From Sedimenticola hydrogenitrophicus (GTDB lineage Bacteria > Pseudomonadota > Gammaproteobacteria > Chromatiales > Chromatiaceae), in the NCBI RefSeq assembly GCF_025175675.1, contig NZ_JANIOA010000011.1, positions 1 to 51,863 on the forward strand: a stretch of 51,863 nt of DNA, read 5' to 3'. The translations under genes and the position numbers were made by a program. The notes beneath the pieces were generated by a model. That model did no database searches, had not been told where the DNA came from, and was given only the letters and a program-made list of their open reading frames with translations. This document shows positions 38,881 through 45,901 of this stretch, piece after piece (the stretch's first letter is position 1; every line of letters starts with the position of its first letter).

Positions 38881-41199
38881 GTGAAACTGCGCACCCAGAT
38901 ACTGCTGTTCTTCTTCGCCTTCGCCTTCACCCCGCTGCTGATCGCAGTGGCGATCAATCTGCCGTTGGTGCTGGAGCGCATGGACCTGTTCTACCAGAAG
39001 GCGCACCTGCAGAACCTGCGCGCCGACTTCCGCGACCTGGACCAGCATCTGGCCAGCCGCCACGAGATGGTGCGGCTGTTGGCCAAGTTGCCGGAACCGG
39101 GCAGCCTGCTGGGCAACGCGGAAGCGGAGAGCGACGACTCGATCGACCTGGCGCGCACCCGTTATATCCAGTGGATCAACCAGATCCTGCACGAACAACT
39201 GGACATCGTACAGATCGTGTTCCTCGACGCCCGCGGCGACGAGCGTTTCTGGCTCGACCGCGACCCCGAGAACCAATCCTGGCAACCCACGGTGCGGCGA
39301 CCCGGGCAAGCTCCGGAGGCCCTGATCGGCGCGGCGCTGCAGGCGGAACCGGGGCGGGTGCTGGTAAGTGCGCTCAGCCTTAATCCGGATGCCGGAGCAC
39401 GGGACCCGCGCCGCTTCATGACCCTGCGTCTGATCACCCCGATCCACAGCCAGGAGAGCGGTGCACCCCTCGGCGCGGTGATGCTCAACATCGATGTGGG
39501 GGGCATCGCCCGCGTCTACCGCGAGACCCTGTGGGTCAATAGTGACGGCGGATTCCTGGAGATACCGGCCCCCGACACCCCGACCGGCAACGCCTTCGCG
39601 CGCTACCCCGGGCTGAAGATGCTGTTCACCCAGGAGAAACCGGCGCTTTGGAAAGGCCGCGATGAGCAGATCATGTGGGTACCCATGTTCCGCACCGAGC
39701 AGTCCCGCTCGCTGTGGGTCGGCCGGCGTGTGGACCCCTCGCCCATAGCCCAGTTCCGCAACGCCCTGACCCTGCGGGTGCTGAGCATCATCTTTCTGCT
39801 GATGCTGGCCACCTGGCTTGCCTCGCACTGGCTGGCGAGACGCGCGGAACGCCTGAGCCGTGAGCTGATCGACGGTGTCCAGCAGATCCTGGAGAACGAG
39901 GCCCCCGTCACCTTCGACTGGAAGGGCCCCCAGGAGCTGAAGCGCCTGGGCCAGAATCTCTCACGCCTGGCCGAGGAGCATGGCCGCACCTCGCGCAATC
40001 TGCGCGCCCACGCCCGCGAACTGGAGGCATCCAACCGTTACAAGTCACAATTCCTGGCCAATATCAGCCATGAGCTGAAGACGCCGCTCAACTCCATCCT
40101 GCTGCTGTCGAAGCTGCTGGCCGGATCAAAACAGGGACTCAGCGATGACCAGCTCAAACAGGCACGGGTCATCCATGAAGCGGGGCGTGATCTGCAGGCC
40201 CTGATCGACAACATTCTCGACCTGTCACTTATCGAGGCGCGCCGCACGCCGTTGCATCCGCAGGACGTCACCCTGGAGCCCCTGTTGCACAGCCTGCTGG
40301 AACTGGTCCAGCCCCAGTTCGACGCCAAGGGACTGACGCTGCGACTGGTGCTGGACCCGACGGCACCGGCGCGAATCATCACCGACCCGGGCAAGTTGCG
40401 CCAGATTCTAAAAAACTTCCTCTCCAATGCAGTCAAATTCACCGAACAGGGTGATGTGGAGATTCAGGTGTCTGGCACCGAACCATCCGATCCGTCTGGC
40501 CATGCCCTGCAGATCAGTGTCACCGACAGCGGCATCGGCATTCCCCCGGAGAAGCATGACGAGATCTTCGAAGCCTTCAAACAGGCCGATGGCGCCACCA
40601 ACCGCCGCTATGGAGGTACCGGGCTGGGACTCACCATCAGCCGGCAGCTGGCCCGGCTGCTGGGCGGAGACATCCGTCTGCACAGCAGCCCGGGACAGGG
40701 CAGCCGCTTCACCCTGTTGCTGCCCGCTGAACTGGACACGCAACAGGCCCTGCCGGAGAAGACCGACCGACCACCCATACCGGAAGCTACCCCGGTGGTG
40801 GAAACCGACAGCACGCCCCCCTGGCTGGGCCGACACTCACTGCTGGTGGTGGACGCCAACCTGCACAACCTGCTGCAACTGACCCCGCTGCTGGAGCGGG
40901 CCGGCCTCAAGGTCACGGCGGCTGAGAACAACCAGGAAGCCATGGAGTTGATGGCCGACGAGCCCTTTGCCCTGGTGTTGATTGACATCATTCCACCCGG
41001 GGAGGGCGGCTGTGATACGATCAAACGTATAAAGCAGACCCAACCGCTGCCGGTGATCGCCCTCGTCGACGGAGCGGCAGCAGAAGAGGCCTGCCTGGCA
41101 GCCGGCGCCAATGCCCTGATCCGCCGCCCCCTTGACGCGGGAGCGCTGTATCGGCTGCTGGCGCAGTATCTTCCAGCACAAGCAGTGGATGCCCAATAA
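38881..41199 (+). CDS. Hybrid sensor histidine kinase, periplasmic sensor with degenerate C-terminal receiver
   Basis: 772 residues. A first membrane helix (about 5-25), a periplasmic sensory region of about 270 residues that looks like a dCache module, a second helix (about 300-320), a HAMP-like linker (ERLSRELIDGVQQILENEAPV), the phospho-acceptor domain with His397 in NISHELKTPLNS, and an HATPase domain (NFLSNAVKF, DSGIGIPPE, RYGGTGLGLTIS). The C-terminal 115 residues are a receiver-like domain in which the second acidic residue is missing (VVDAN) and the conserved Lys is Arg (IRRPLD), so it is probably a poor phosphorelay site. The start is GTG at 38881 with no good Shine-Dalgarno. The stop overlaps the start of the 76-codon repeat frame, which leads to the response-regulator gene. 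Confidence 0.92.
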   Translation: MKLRTQILLFFFAFAFTPLLIAVAINLPLVLERMDLFYQKAHLQNLRADFRDLDQHLASRHEMVRLLAKLPEPGSLLGNAEAESDDSIDLARTRYIQWINQILHEQLDIVQIVFLDARGDERFWLDRDPENQSWQPTVRRPGQAPEALIGAALQAEPGRVLVSALSLNPDAGARDPRRFMTLRLITPIHSQESGAPLGAVMLNIDVGGIARVYRETLWVNSDGGFLEIPAPDTPTGNAFARYPGLKMLFTQEKPALWKGRDEQIMWVPMFRTEQSRSLWVGRRVDPSPIAQFRNALTLRVLSIIFLLMLATWLASHWLARRAERLSRELIDGVQQILENEAPVTFDWKGPQELKRLGQNLSRLAEEHGRTSRNLRAHARELEASNRYKSQFLANISHELKTPLNSILLLSKLLAGSKQGLSDDQLKQARVIHEAGRDLQALIDNILDLSLIEARRTPLHPQDVTLEPLLHSLLELVQPQFDAKGLTLRLVLDPTAPARIITDPGKLRQILKNFLSNAVKFTEQGDVEIQVSGTEPSDPSGHALQISVTDSGIGIPPEKHDEIFEAFKQADGATNRRYGGTGLGLTISRQLARLLGGDIRLHSSPGQGSRFTLLLPAELDTQQALPEKTDRPPIPEATPVVETDSTPPWLGRHSLLVVDANLHNLLQLTPLLERAGLKVTAAENNQEAMELMADEPFALVLIDIIPPGEGGCDTIKRIKQTQPLPVIALVDGAAAEEACLAAGANALIRRPLDAGALYRLLAQYLPAQAVDAQ

Positions 41200-41426
41200 T
41201 GCAAAATTGGCATGAGAGACAATTTTCACGGCCGCAGGCCGCCCGTCAGGGTGCGGCACAGGAATGTGCCTGCCGCATGACAAAACGGCAGGAGAGCCGT
41301 TTTGCACAGCGAAGCTGCCCGACGGGTGCGGCACAGGGATGTGCCGGCCGCATGAAAAATTGGCAGGAGAGCCAATTTTCACGGCCGCAGGCCGCCCGTC
41401 AGGGTGCGGCACAGGGATGTGCCGCA
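41199..41426 (+). repeat. Three-unit tandem hairpin array with GGA loops (CsrA/RsmA-site-like)
   Basis: Units begin at 41199, 41277 and 41352 (78, 75 and 74 bp). Hairpin 1 in unit 3 is AAAATTGGC-AGGAGA-GCCAATTTT; in unit 2 it is CAAAACGGC-AGGAGA-GCCGTTTTG, so paired bases changed together; in unit 1 the stem remains but the loop lost GGA. A second hairpin is CGGCC-GCA-GGCCG (units 1, 3) or CAGC-GAA-GCTG (unit 2), also compensated. The last hairpin is GGCACA-GGAA-TGTGCC (unit 1), CGGCACA-GGGA-TGTGCCG (unit 2) and TGCGGCACA-GGGA-TGTGCCGCA (unit 3). GGA in an apical loop with ACARGGAUGU around it is the published CsrA high-affinity consensus, matched exactly in units 2 and 3. Units 1 and 3 share 43 identical consecutive bases, so amplification was recent. 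Confidence 0.75.
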
Positions 41427-41429
41427 TGA
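41199..41429 (+). CDS. Small 76-residue repeat ORF bridging kinase and regulator genes
   Basis: A frame of three units of about 25 residues, each opening with Met: MQNWHERQFSRPQAARQGAA.., MTKRQESRFAQRSCPTGAA.., MKNWQESQFSRPQAARQGAA... Its ATG overlaps the kinase stop (TAATG) and its TGA overlaps the ATG of the response regulator (ATGA), so ribosomes could run through all three genes. No known family is evident. The DNA is also strongly structured (see the repeat entry), and the peptide may be only a by-product of that array, or a leader whose translation melts the last hairpin. No membrane segment or signal peptide. I rate translation as possible and function as unknown. Confidence 0.4.
   Translation: MQNWHERQFSRPQAARQGAAQECACRMTKRQESRFAQRSCPTGAAQGCAGRMKNWQESQFSRPQAARQGAAQGCAA
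41405..41426 (+). promoter_or_regulatory. Hairpin sequestering the Shine-Dalgarno of the response-regulator gene
   Basis: A perfect 9-bp stem (41405-41413 with 41418-41426) has loop GGGA at 41414-41417. The loop with its flank (AGGGA) is the only Shine-Dalgarno for the ATG at 41426, and the A of that ATG closes the stem. CsrA/RsmA binding here would block initiation; translation of the upstream small frame could open the hairpin. Confidence 0.6.
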
Positions 41430-42307
41430 ATCGCTATAGCGGATTTACCCTGCTGGCCGTGGATGACCACGAGCATAACCTGTTTACCCTGCACACCCTG
41501 TTGCAGCAGCACATGGACGTGACCATCCTGGAGGCCACTTCCGGACAACAGGCACTGGATATCGCCCTCGGCGGCAGTCACATCGACCTGATCATTCTCG
41601 ACGTGCAGATGCCGGAGATGGACGGCTTCCAGACCGCCTCGATGCTGAAGATCCGCAAGAAGACCCGCGACACTCCGATCATCTTTCTGACTGCCGCCTT
41701 CAAGACCCGGGAGTTCCAGCAGAAGGGTTACGAAGTGGGCGCGGTGGACTACCTGCTGAAGCCGATCGACGACAACCAGCTGATCAACAAGATAAGCACC
41801 TATTTCCGCTTGATCGAGAAGGAGCGCCAGCTCAACCGGGAGCTCGAACGACAGGTGGCGGAGCGCACCGCCGAACTGGCCCAGGCCAAGCAGCACCTGG
41901 AAAACATCATCCAGTACATGGGCGAGGCGCTGCTGGTGCTGAGTCCGGACGGCAAGATCCGCGAGGTCAATCCGGCCCTGCGGCGCATGCTGGGCTACAG
42001 CGACGCCGAACTGCTGGGCATGGGCATCGGTGATATCTTTGAAGAGGAGGGCGACGAGCAGGCCGGCGCCTTCATGGGCACCTGGCTGGAGGCGCTGATC
42101 CGGGTGGGTGCCCTGAGCCAGATCGAGGCCCGTTTCATCAGCCGCGACGGACGACGCATACCGATTCTGATCTCGCGCACCGCAGTAAGGGATGGGGACG
42201 GGGAGATTTCCGATATTCTATGTATCGCCAAGGACATGAGCGGCTACGTCCGACAGGATGCGACGGCGGAACCGGCACTTCCCTCCAAAGCCGGTCTGCC
42301 TTCCTGA
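41426..42307 (+). CDS. Response regulator with C-terminal PAS domain (REC-PAS)
   Basis: 293 residues. The receiver (1-125) is complete: acidic pair in AVDDHEHN, phospho-acceptor Asp59 in IILDVQMPEMDG, and Lys112 in YLLKPID. A coiled-coil linker (about 128-160, EKERQLNRELERQVAERTAELAQAKQHLENI) leads to a PAS domain (about 160-275, YMGEALLVLSPDGKIREVNPALRRMLGYSDAELLGMGIGDIF). There is no DNA-binding or enzymatic output, so it probably works through protein contacts, perhaps feeding back on the kinase encoded just upstream. I chose the ATG at 41426; the frame stays open through the repeat array to 41264, which would add repeat-encoded residues, but the compact REC start argues for 41426. Confidence 0.88.
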   Translation: MNRYSGFTLLAVDDHEHNLFTLHTLLQQHMDVTILEATSGQQALDIALGGSHIDLIILDVQMPEMDGFQTASMLKIRKKTRDTPIIFLTAAFKTREFQQKGYEVGAVDYLLKPIDDNQLINKISTYFRLIEKERQLNRELERQVAERTAELAQAKQHLENIIQYMGEALLVLSPDGKIREVNPALRRMLGYSDAELLGMGIGDIFEEEGDEQAGAFMGTWLEALIRVGALSQIEARFISRDGRRIPILISRTAVRDGDGEISDILCIAKDMSGYVRQDATAEPALPSKAGLPS

Positions 42308-42326
42308 GTTGTAACAGGAGATCAAC

Positions 42327-42680
42327 ATGAGCGAGCAAGTGAACGAGCAAGGCCATCCACCATCGGAACAGGAAGACACCACGTTAACGGCCAACGCCCT
42401 CAAGGCGATGGCCCACCCGTTGCGCTGGAAGATACTCTGCTCCCTGGGCGACGACGAGCTGTCGGTGGGGGAGATCGTGGAGCGCACCGGCACCTCCCAG
42501 AGCAATATCTCGCAACACCTGGAGCAGCTACGCAACAAGCATATCGTGGTCTCCAGAAAAGAGGCCAACCGCATCTATTACCGGATTCGCAACGGCCAGT
42601 TGCTGACCCTGATCGGCACCATGCGCAGCGTGCTCTGTCCGGCCAATCTGGACGAGCGCTATTCCGGGGACGAGGAGTGA
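42327..42680 (+). CDS. ArsR-family regulator, YgaV/SqrR-like persulfide sensor
   Basis: 117 residues with a winged helix-turn-helix: LKAMAHPLRWKILCSLGDDELSVGEIVERTGTSQSNISQHLEQLRNKHIVVSRKEANRIYYRI. Two cysteines, Cys38 in KILCSL and Cys104 in SVLCPANL, sit where SqrR/BigR and E. coli YgaV carry the pair that forms a tetrasulfide bridge with reactive sulfur species. The SVLCP tail closely resembles the YgaV ending. This is inferred from cysteine placement only. GGAG Shine-Dalgarno; 19 bp after the response regulator, so probably in the same operon. An alternative is a metal sensor, but the classic ArsR CxC metal site is missing. Confidence 0.8.
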   Translation: MSEQVNEQGHPPSEQEDTTLTANALKAMAHPLRWKILCSLGDDELSVGEIVERTGTSQSNISQHLEQLRNKHIVVSRKEANRIYYRIRNGQLLTLIGTMRSVLCPANLDERYSGDEE

Positions 42681-42687
42681 CAGACCA

Positions 42688-42772
42688 GGAGCCTGTCGGA
42701 TTTAACGCTGTTTGGCTGCAAATCCGTTCCTGCGGATTAGTCGCTTCAAACGGATAAACCCGACAGGCTCCT
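42688..42772. repeat. Inverted repeat AGGAGCCTGTCGG, possible terminator region
   Basis: The arms AGGAGCCTGTCGG and CCGACAGGCTCCT are exact complements; inner arms (GTTTG..., AAATCCG) extend the fold. It lies between the YgaV-like gene and zapE. A related short hairpin (GGAGTCTGTCGGACTCC) is at 32010-32026. It may terminate transcription or be a dispersed repeat; no U-tract is present. Confidence 0.65.
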
Positions 42773-42808
42773 AGGCAATCTCCCGCCTGTTCCGGTATTC
42801 TTGCGCGG

Positions 42809-43912
42809 ATGACACCCGAGCAATATTACCGGCAGCAGTTGCAACAGGACCTTGTGGTGGCGGACCCGGATCAGGCCGCCGTGGTCGCGGAACTCCAGAC
42901 GCTCTACCAGCGGCTGATCCGGCCGGCGCCGCCGGCGGCGGAAGCGGATCTCTTCAGCCGCCTGCTGAAACACAGGCAGCGTCAGGAAATCACCCCCGAA
43001 AAGGGCATCTACCTGTGGGGGGGTGTCGGCCGGGGCAAGACCTGGCTGGTGGATATCTTCTTCAACCAGCTCCCGTTCGATGCCAAGCTGCGCATCCATT
43101 TCCATCACTTCATGCGCGACACCCATGAATCGCTGAACCGTCTCAAGGGGGTGAGGAATCCACTGGAGCAGGTCGCCGAGGGGCTGGCCGCGCGGACCCG
43201 CATCCTCTGCCTGGACGAATTCATCGTCACCGATATCGGCGATGCCATGATCCTGGCGCAGCTGCTGAAATACCTGTTCAGACGCGGTGTCACCTTGGTG
43301 ACCACCTCCAACACCGCACCGGACAACCTGTACCGCAACGGCCTGCAGCGGGCCAGTTTCGTCCCCGCCATCGAGATGATCAAACAGCATACCCGGGTGA
43401 TCCATCTGGATAGCGCCACCGATTACCGGCTGCGCTATCTGGAACAGGCCACGGTCTACCACACCCCCCTGGCGGCGGCCGTCAGTGAACGCCTCGATGA
43501 GGAGTTCGATCAGCTGGCGCCGGAACCGGGACGGCGCGGCGGCAGCATCACCCTGTATGGGCGGGAGATCGCGGTCGAACGGTTGGCCGACGATCTGGTC
43601 TGGTTCGACTTTTTTGCCATCTGCGGCCCGCCGCGCAGTCAGGCCGACTACCTCGAACTGGCGCGCTGTTATCATACCGTGATCATATCGGATATCCCGC
43701 TACTGACCGGCGAACTGGATGATGCCGCCCGGCGCTTTGTCTTCCTGGTGGACGAGTTTTACGACCGCGGGGTGAAACTGATCATCAGCGCGGCGACGGG
43801 CCCGCTGGAGCTGTATCAGGGGGAGCGGCTGCAGGCCGAGTTTGAGCGCGCCGTGAGCCGGCTGCAAGAGATGCAGTCGATCGAATACCTGTCCCGGGAG
43901 CACAAGGCATGA
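42809..43912 (+). CDS. zapE: Cell division protein ZapE (AFG1-like ATPase)
   Basis: ATPase that acts on the Z-ring during constriction under stress. 367 residues. The Walker A motif is GGVGRGKTW, Walker B is ILCLDEFIVTDI, with HFHHFMRDTHESL and FLVDEFYDRGVKLI typical of the AFG1 family. The N-terminal MTPEQYYRQQLQQDLVVADPDQ is the standard ZapE start. The ATG at 42809 has no strong Shine-Dalgarno. The slyX start overlaps its stop codon by four bases. Confidence 0.95.
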   Translation: MTPEQYYRQQLQQDLVVADPDQAAVVAELQTLYQRLIRPAPPAAEADLFSRLLKHRQRQEITPEKGIYLWGGVGRGKTWLVDIFFNQLPFDAKLRIHFHHFMRDTHESLNRLKGVRNPLEQVAEGLAARTRILCLDEFIVTDIGDAMILAQLLKYLFRRGVTLVTTSNTAPDNLYRNGLQRASFVPAIEMIKQHTRVIHLDSATDYRLRYLEQATVYHTPLAAAVSERLDEEFDQLAPEPGRRGGSITLYGREIAVERLADDLVWFDFFAICGPPRSQADYLELARCYHTVIISDIPLLTGELDDAARRFVFLVDEFYDRGVKLIISAATGPLELYQGERLQAEFERAVSRLQEMQSIEYLSREHKA

Positions 43913-44106
43913 ACAATGAAATCATCGACCTGCAGAGCCGCGTCGCCTTCCAGGAAGACGCCATTAATCAGCTCAATCTGACCGTCAGCCAGCTGCAGAA
44001 CCAGCTCGATACCCTGCAGCTGGCGATCCGGGAGCTGCACCAGCAGATGCGCAACCTGTCACCCGCCGAGGATGGCGACAGCAACGAGATCCCGCCACAT
44101 TATTAA
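43909..44106 (+). CDS. slyX: SlyX coiled-coil protein
   Basis: 65 residues, nearly all coiled coil (EIIDLQSRVAFQEDAINQLNLTVSQLQNQL) ending with the family tail IPPHY. It is a small conserved protein of unknown role, found near slyD in enterobacteria. Its ATG overlaps the zapE stop (ATGA), so it is translationally coupled. Unlike the enteric arrangement, the FKBP-type gene here is elsewhere (31474). Confidence 0.94.
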   Translation: MNNEIIDLQSRVAFQEDAINQLNLTVSQLQNQLDTLQLAIRELHQQMRNLSPAEDGDSNEIPPHY

Positions 44107-44142
44107 TGTTTGTCCCGTCGGCAAGAAAGAATCAATCGCATC

Positions 44143-44171
44143 TTGACATACGAATGATAATGATTATCATT
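44143..44171 (+). promoter_or_regulatory. Fur box overlapping a sigma-70 promoter
   Basis: AATGATAAT-G-ATTATCATT at 44153-44171 is a perfect 9-1-9 palindrome and a strong match to the Fur box. TTGACA at 44143-44148 and TATCAT at 44165-44170, 16 bases apart, make a good promoter, and the box covers its -10 and spacer. Fe(II)-Fur would block RNA polymerase, so the genes at 44200 and 44406 are expected to be induced by iron limitation. Confidence 0.88.
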
Positions 44172-44199
44172 GATCTCCAAGTCACAAGGAGACGATCAG

Positions 44200-44418
44200 A
44201 TGCGCTGTGTCATAGATGCCTGGCTGGAACGTAGCGATCCCTGCCTGCGCCTGCTGGATGCCGAGACAGGTCAGGAGATTTTGCGCTGTGGCGCCGGCTG
44301 GATCATCCCCCTGCTGGAGAGTGGCGAACTGAGCCTGGAGGATATCCAGGACGAGGGACTCAGCTATGCCGAGCGTCTGGGATTCACCGCGGGAGAACCG
44401 GCACCGTGTGCGATCTGA
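44200..44418 (+). CDS. Small Fur-regulated protein of unknown function
   Basis: 72 residues from the ATG at 44200, with AAGGAG at 44186-44191; the frame is open upstream but would run into the Fur box. Sequence: RCVIDAWLERSDPCLRLLDAETGQEILRCGAGWIIPLLESGELSLEDIQDEGLSYAERLGF, with three cysteines and an acidic end. No known domain. It is the first gene behind the Fur box and overlaps the start of the DUF2325 gene by 13 bases, which indicates coordinated translation. A role in iron limitation is inferred from the operator only. Confidence 0.7.
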   Translation: MRCVIDAWLERSDPCLRLLDAETGQEILRCGAGWIIPLLESGELSLEDIQDEGLSYAERLGFTAGEPAPCAI

Positions 44419-45596
44419 GCAAAAAACGCTTTGACCCCCCCCGGACACCCGCATCCAGACGGCTGCGGCTCTGGGAGGTTGACCGGCGTTTTCACTGCGC
44501 CATCCTCGGCACCTGCCTAACCCTCCAGGAACTGCATAAGGTGATCCGCCAGGCCGGCCTCATCCTGGAGCCGAAGCACAGCGACTATGACGCCCATAAC
44601 GCCCTGGTCGCCAGTGCCGGCCAGGAGTGCCATGCCGCCCGGCTGCTGACCCGCCTGCTGGACAGAAAATACCGCACCCCCATCAGCCAACTGGCCAAGG
44701 GTGACGATAAGGCGCTGCGCAGCTATTGGGCACAGGCCCTGCAGACGGGTGATATCGCCGGTCCCTTCTGGGGCCTGGTGACACTCCCGCACACCAGTCC
44801 AGAGCTGATACAACGGGTCTATGGCGACGTGCATATGCTGTCGCACCTGGCCGGGGCCTCCAATCGTGCGGACCTGAGGCGCCTCGCCACACTGGAAGCC
44901 AGCGCGGCCGAATTGAGGGAGTCGGCGCAGCACACGGCCCGGCAACAGCGGCACCAGCTGGCGCAAAAAGACACGGTGATCGCGGAGCTGGAGGCACAAC
45001 TGCTGCGCCGGCTTGCCCGGGACAAGCAGGCGTCAGCACCCGGCGAGGCCGAGCTGAGCGAGCAGCTCTCCGCAAGCCGACGCGAGTTGACTCAGTCACT
45101 GCGGCAGCTGGAACGGACCCGACGCCGGCTCACCAGTCTGAGCCGGCGCAACGACCATCTGCAGCAGCAGCTGGAGTCTGCACGGGCGGCACTCGACGAG
45201 GCCGAAGCGGAACAGCAGGCCACCGAACTGGCACTCCATCAGCTGTTGATCACCGATCCGGCATCCGCCGCACCGGCAACCGACCTCTGTGGGCGACAGA
45301 TCGTCTACGTGGGCGGCCGGACCTCGCTGTCCCCCCACTTCCGCACCCTGGTGGAAAAATGCCATGGCCGCTTCGAGCACCATGACGGTGGCGTGGAGGA
45401 GAGCCGGGCCAACCTGCACTGCCTGCTGAGCAAGGCGGACATGGTGTTCTGCCCGATCGACTGCATCAGCCATGACGCCTGCCTGAAGGTCAAGCGCTTC
45501 TGCAAACAGAACGCCAAGGCGTTCATACCGCTGCGCAGCTCCGGCCTATCGGCCTTTGCCAAGGAGCTATCGCAACTGAACCGGACCGATACTTAA
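44406..45596 (+). CDS. DUF2325 protein with long coiled coil, Fur operon
   Basis: 396 residues from the GTG at 44406 (GGGAGA upstream), overlapping the previous gene by 13 bases. The first 150 residues form a helical N-domain (LWEVDRRFHCAILGTCLTLQELHKVIRQAG). A coiled coil follows at about 165-285. The C-terminal DUF2325 domain (about 298-390) reads IVYVGGRTSLSPHFRTLVEKCHGRFEHHDGGVEESRANLHCLLSKADMVFCPIDCISHDACLKVKRFCK, rich in Cys and His. DUF2325 proteins are of unknown function; the clustered Cys/His suggest metal binding. The Fur box upstream suggests a role in iron homeostasis. Confidence 0.85.
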   Translation: MCDLSKKRFDPPRTPASRRLRLWEVDRRFHCAILGTCLTLQELHKVIRQAGLILEPKHSDYDAHNALVASAGQECHAARLLTRLLDRKYRTPISQLAKGDDKALRSYWAQALQTGDIAGPFWGLVTLPHTSPELIQRVYGDVHMLSHLAGASNRADLRRLATLEASAAELRESAQHTARQQRHQLAQKDTVIAELEAQLLRRLARDKQASAPGEAELSEQLSASRRELTQSLRQLERTRRRLTSLSRRNDHLQQQLESARAALDEAEAEQQATELALHQLLITDPASAAPATDLCGRQIVYVGGRTSLSPHFRTLVEKCHGRFEHHDGGVEESRANLHCLLSKADMVFCPIDCISHDACLKVKRFCKQNAKAFIPLRSSGLSAFAKELSQLNRTDT

Positions 45597-45619
45597 GTCC
45601 AATTTGACCGCCAATCACC

Positions 45620-45754
45620 ATGCTATTGAATACCACCCAAACACCCGCCCGGCCCCGCCGCCGCTGGGCCCTGAGCGGAGTCTCGGCGGGACTGCTCGGG
45701 GCAACCGCCCTGGCGGCCCTGTTGCTGGCCAGCCTGAGCGGCTTCACCCCCTGA
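45620..45754 (+). CDS. Possible 44-residue single-span membrane protein
   Basis: A short frame from the ATG at 45620: a basic start (PARPRRRWALSG) followed by a hydrophobic helix (GLLGATALAALLLASLSGF). That is the look of a small membrane protein and of the N-in topology rule. It begins 23 bp after the DUF2325 stop, so it could be the third gene of the Fur operon. The Shine-Dalgarno is weak and no family is recognised; a chance frame cannot be excluded. Confidence 0.4.
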   Translation: MLLNTTQTPARPRRRWALSGVSAGLLGATALAALLLASLSGFTP

Positions 45755-45901
45755 GTGGGTCAGCAGGGGGTAGTGCAACCGGGCGACCGGACGAGACCGA
45801 CCTTAAACAATAACACCCCGGCGACCCTGTCCGACCCCGGATGGGGTTGCCGTGTGACATACAGATCCTTAACAACCTATCAGTAGATACAAGGGGACAA
45901 C

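Noticed and set aside
41264-41425. N-terminal extension of the REC-PAS protein through the repeat array
   Set aside because: The frame is open, but the extension is repeat-encoded and the receiver fold starts directly after the ATG at 41426, which has its own Shine-Dalgarno.
42688-42772. CRISPR-like or phage attachment site
   Set aside because: There is a single palindrome with no spaced direct repeats, integrase or tRNA; a dispersed repeat or terminator explains it.
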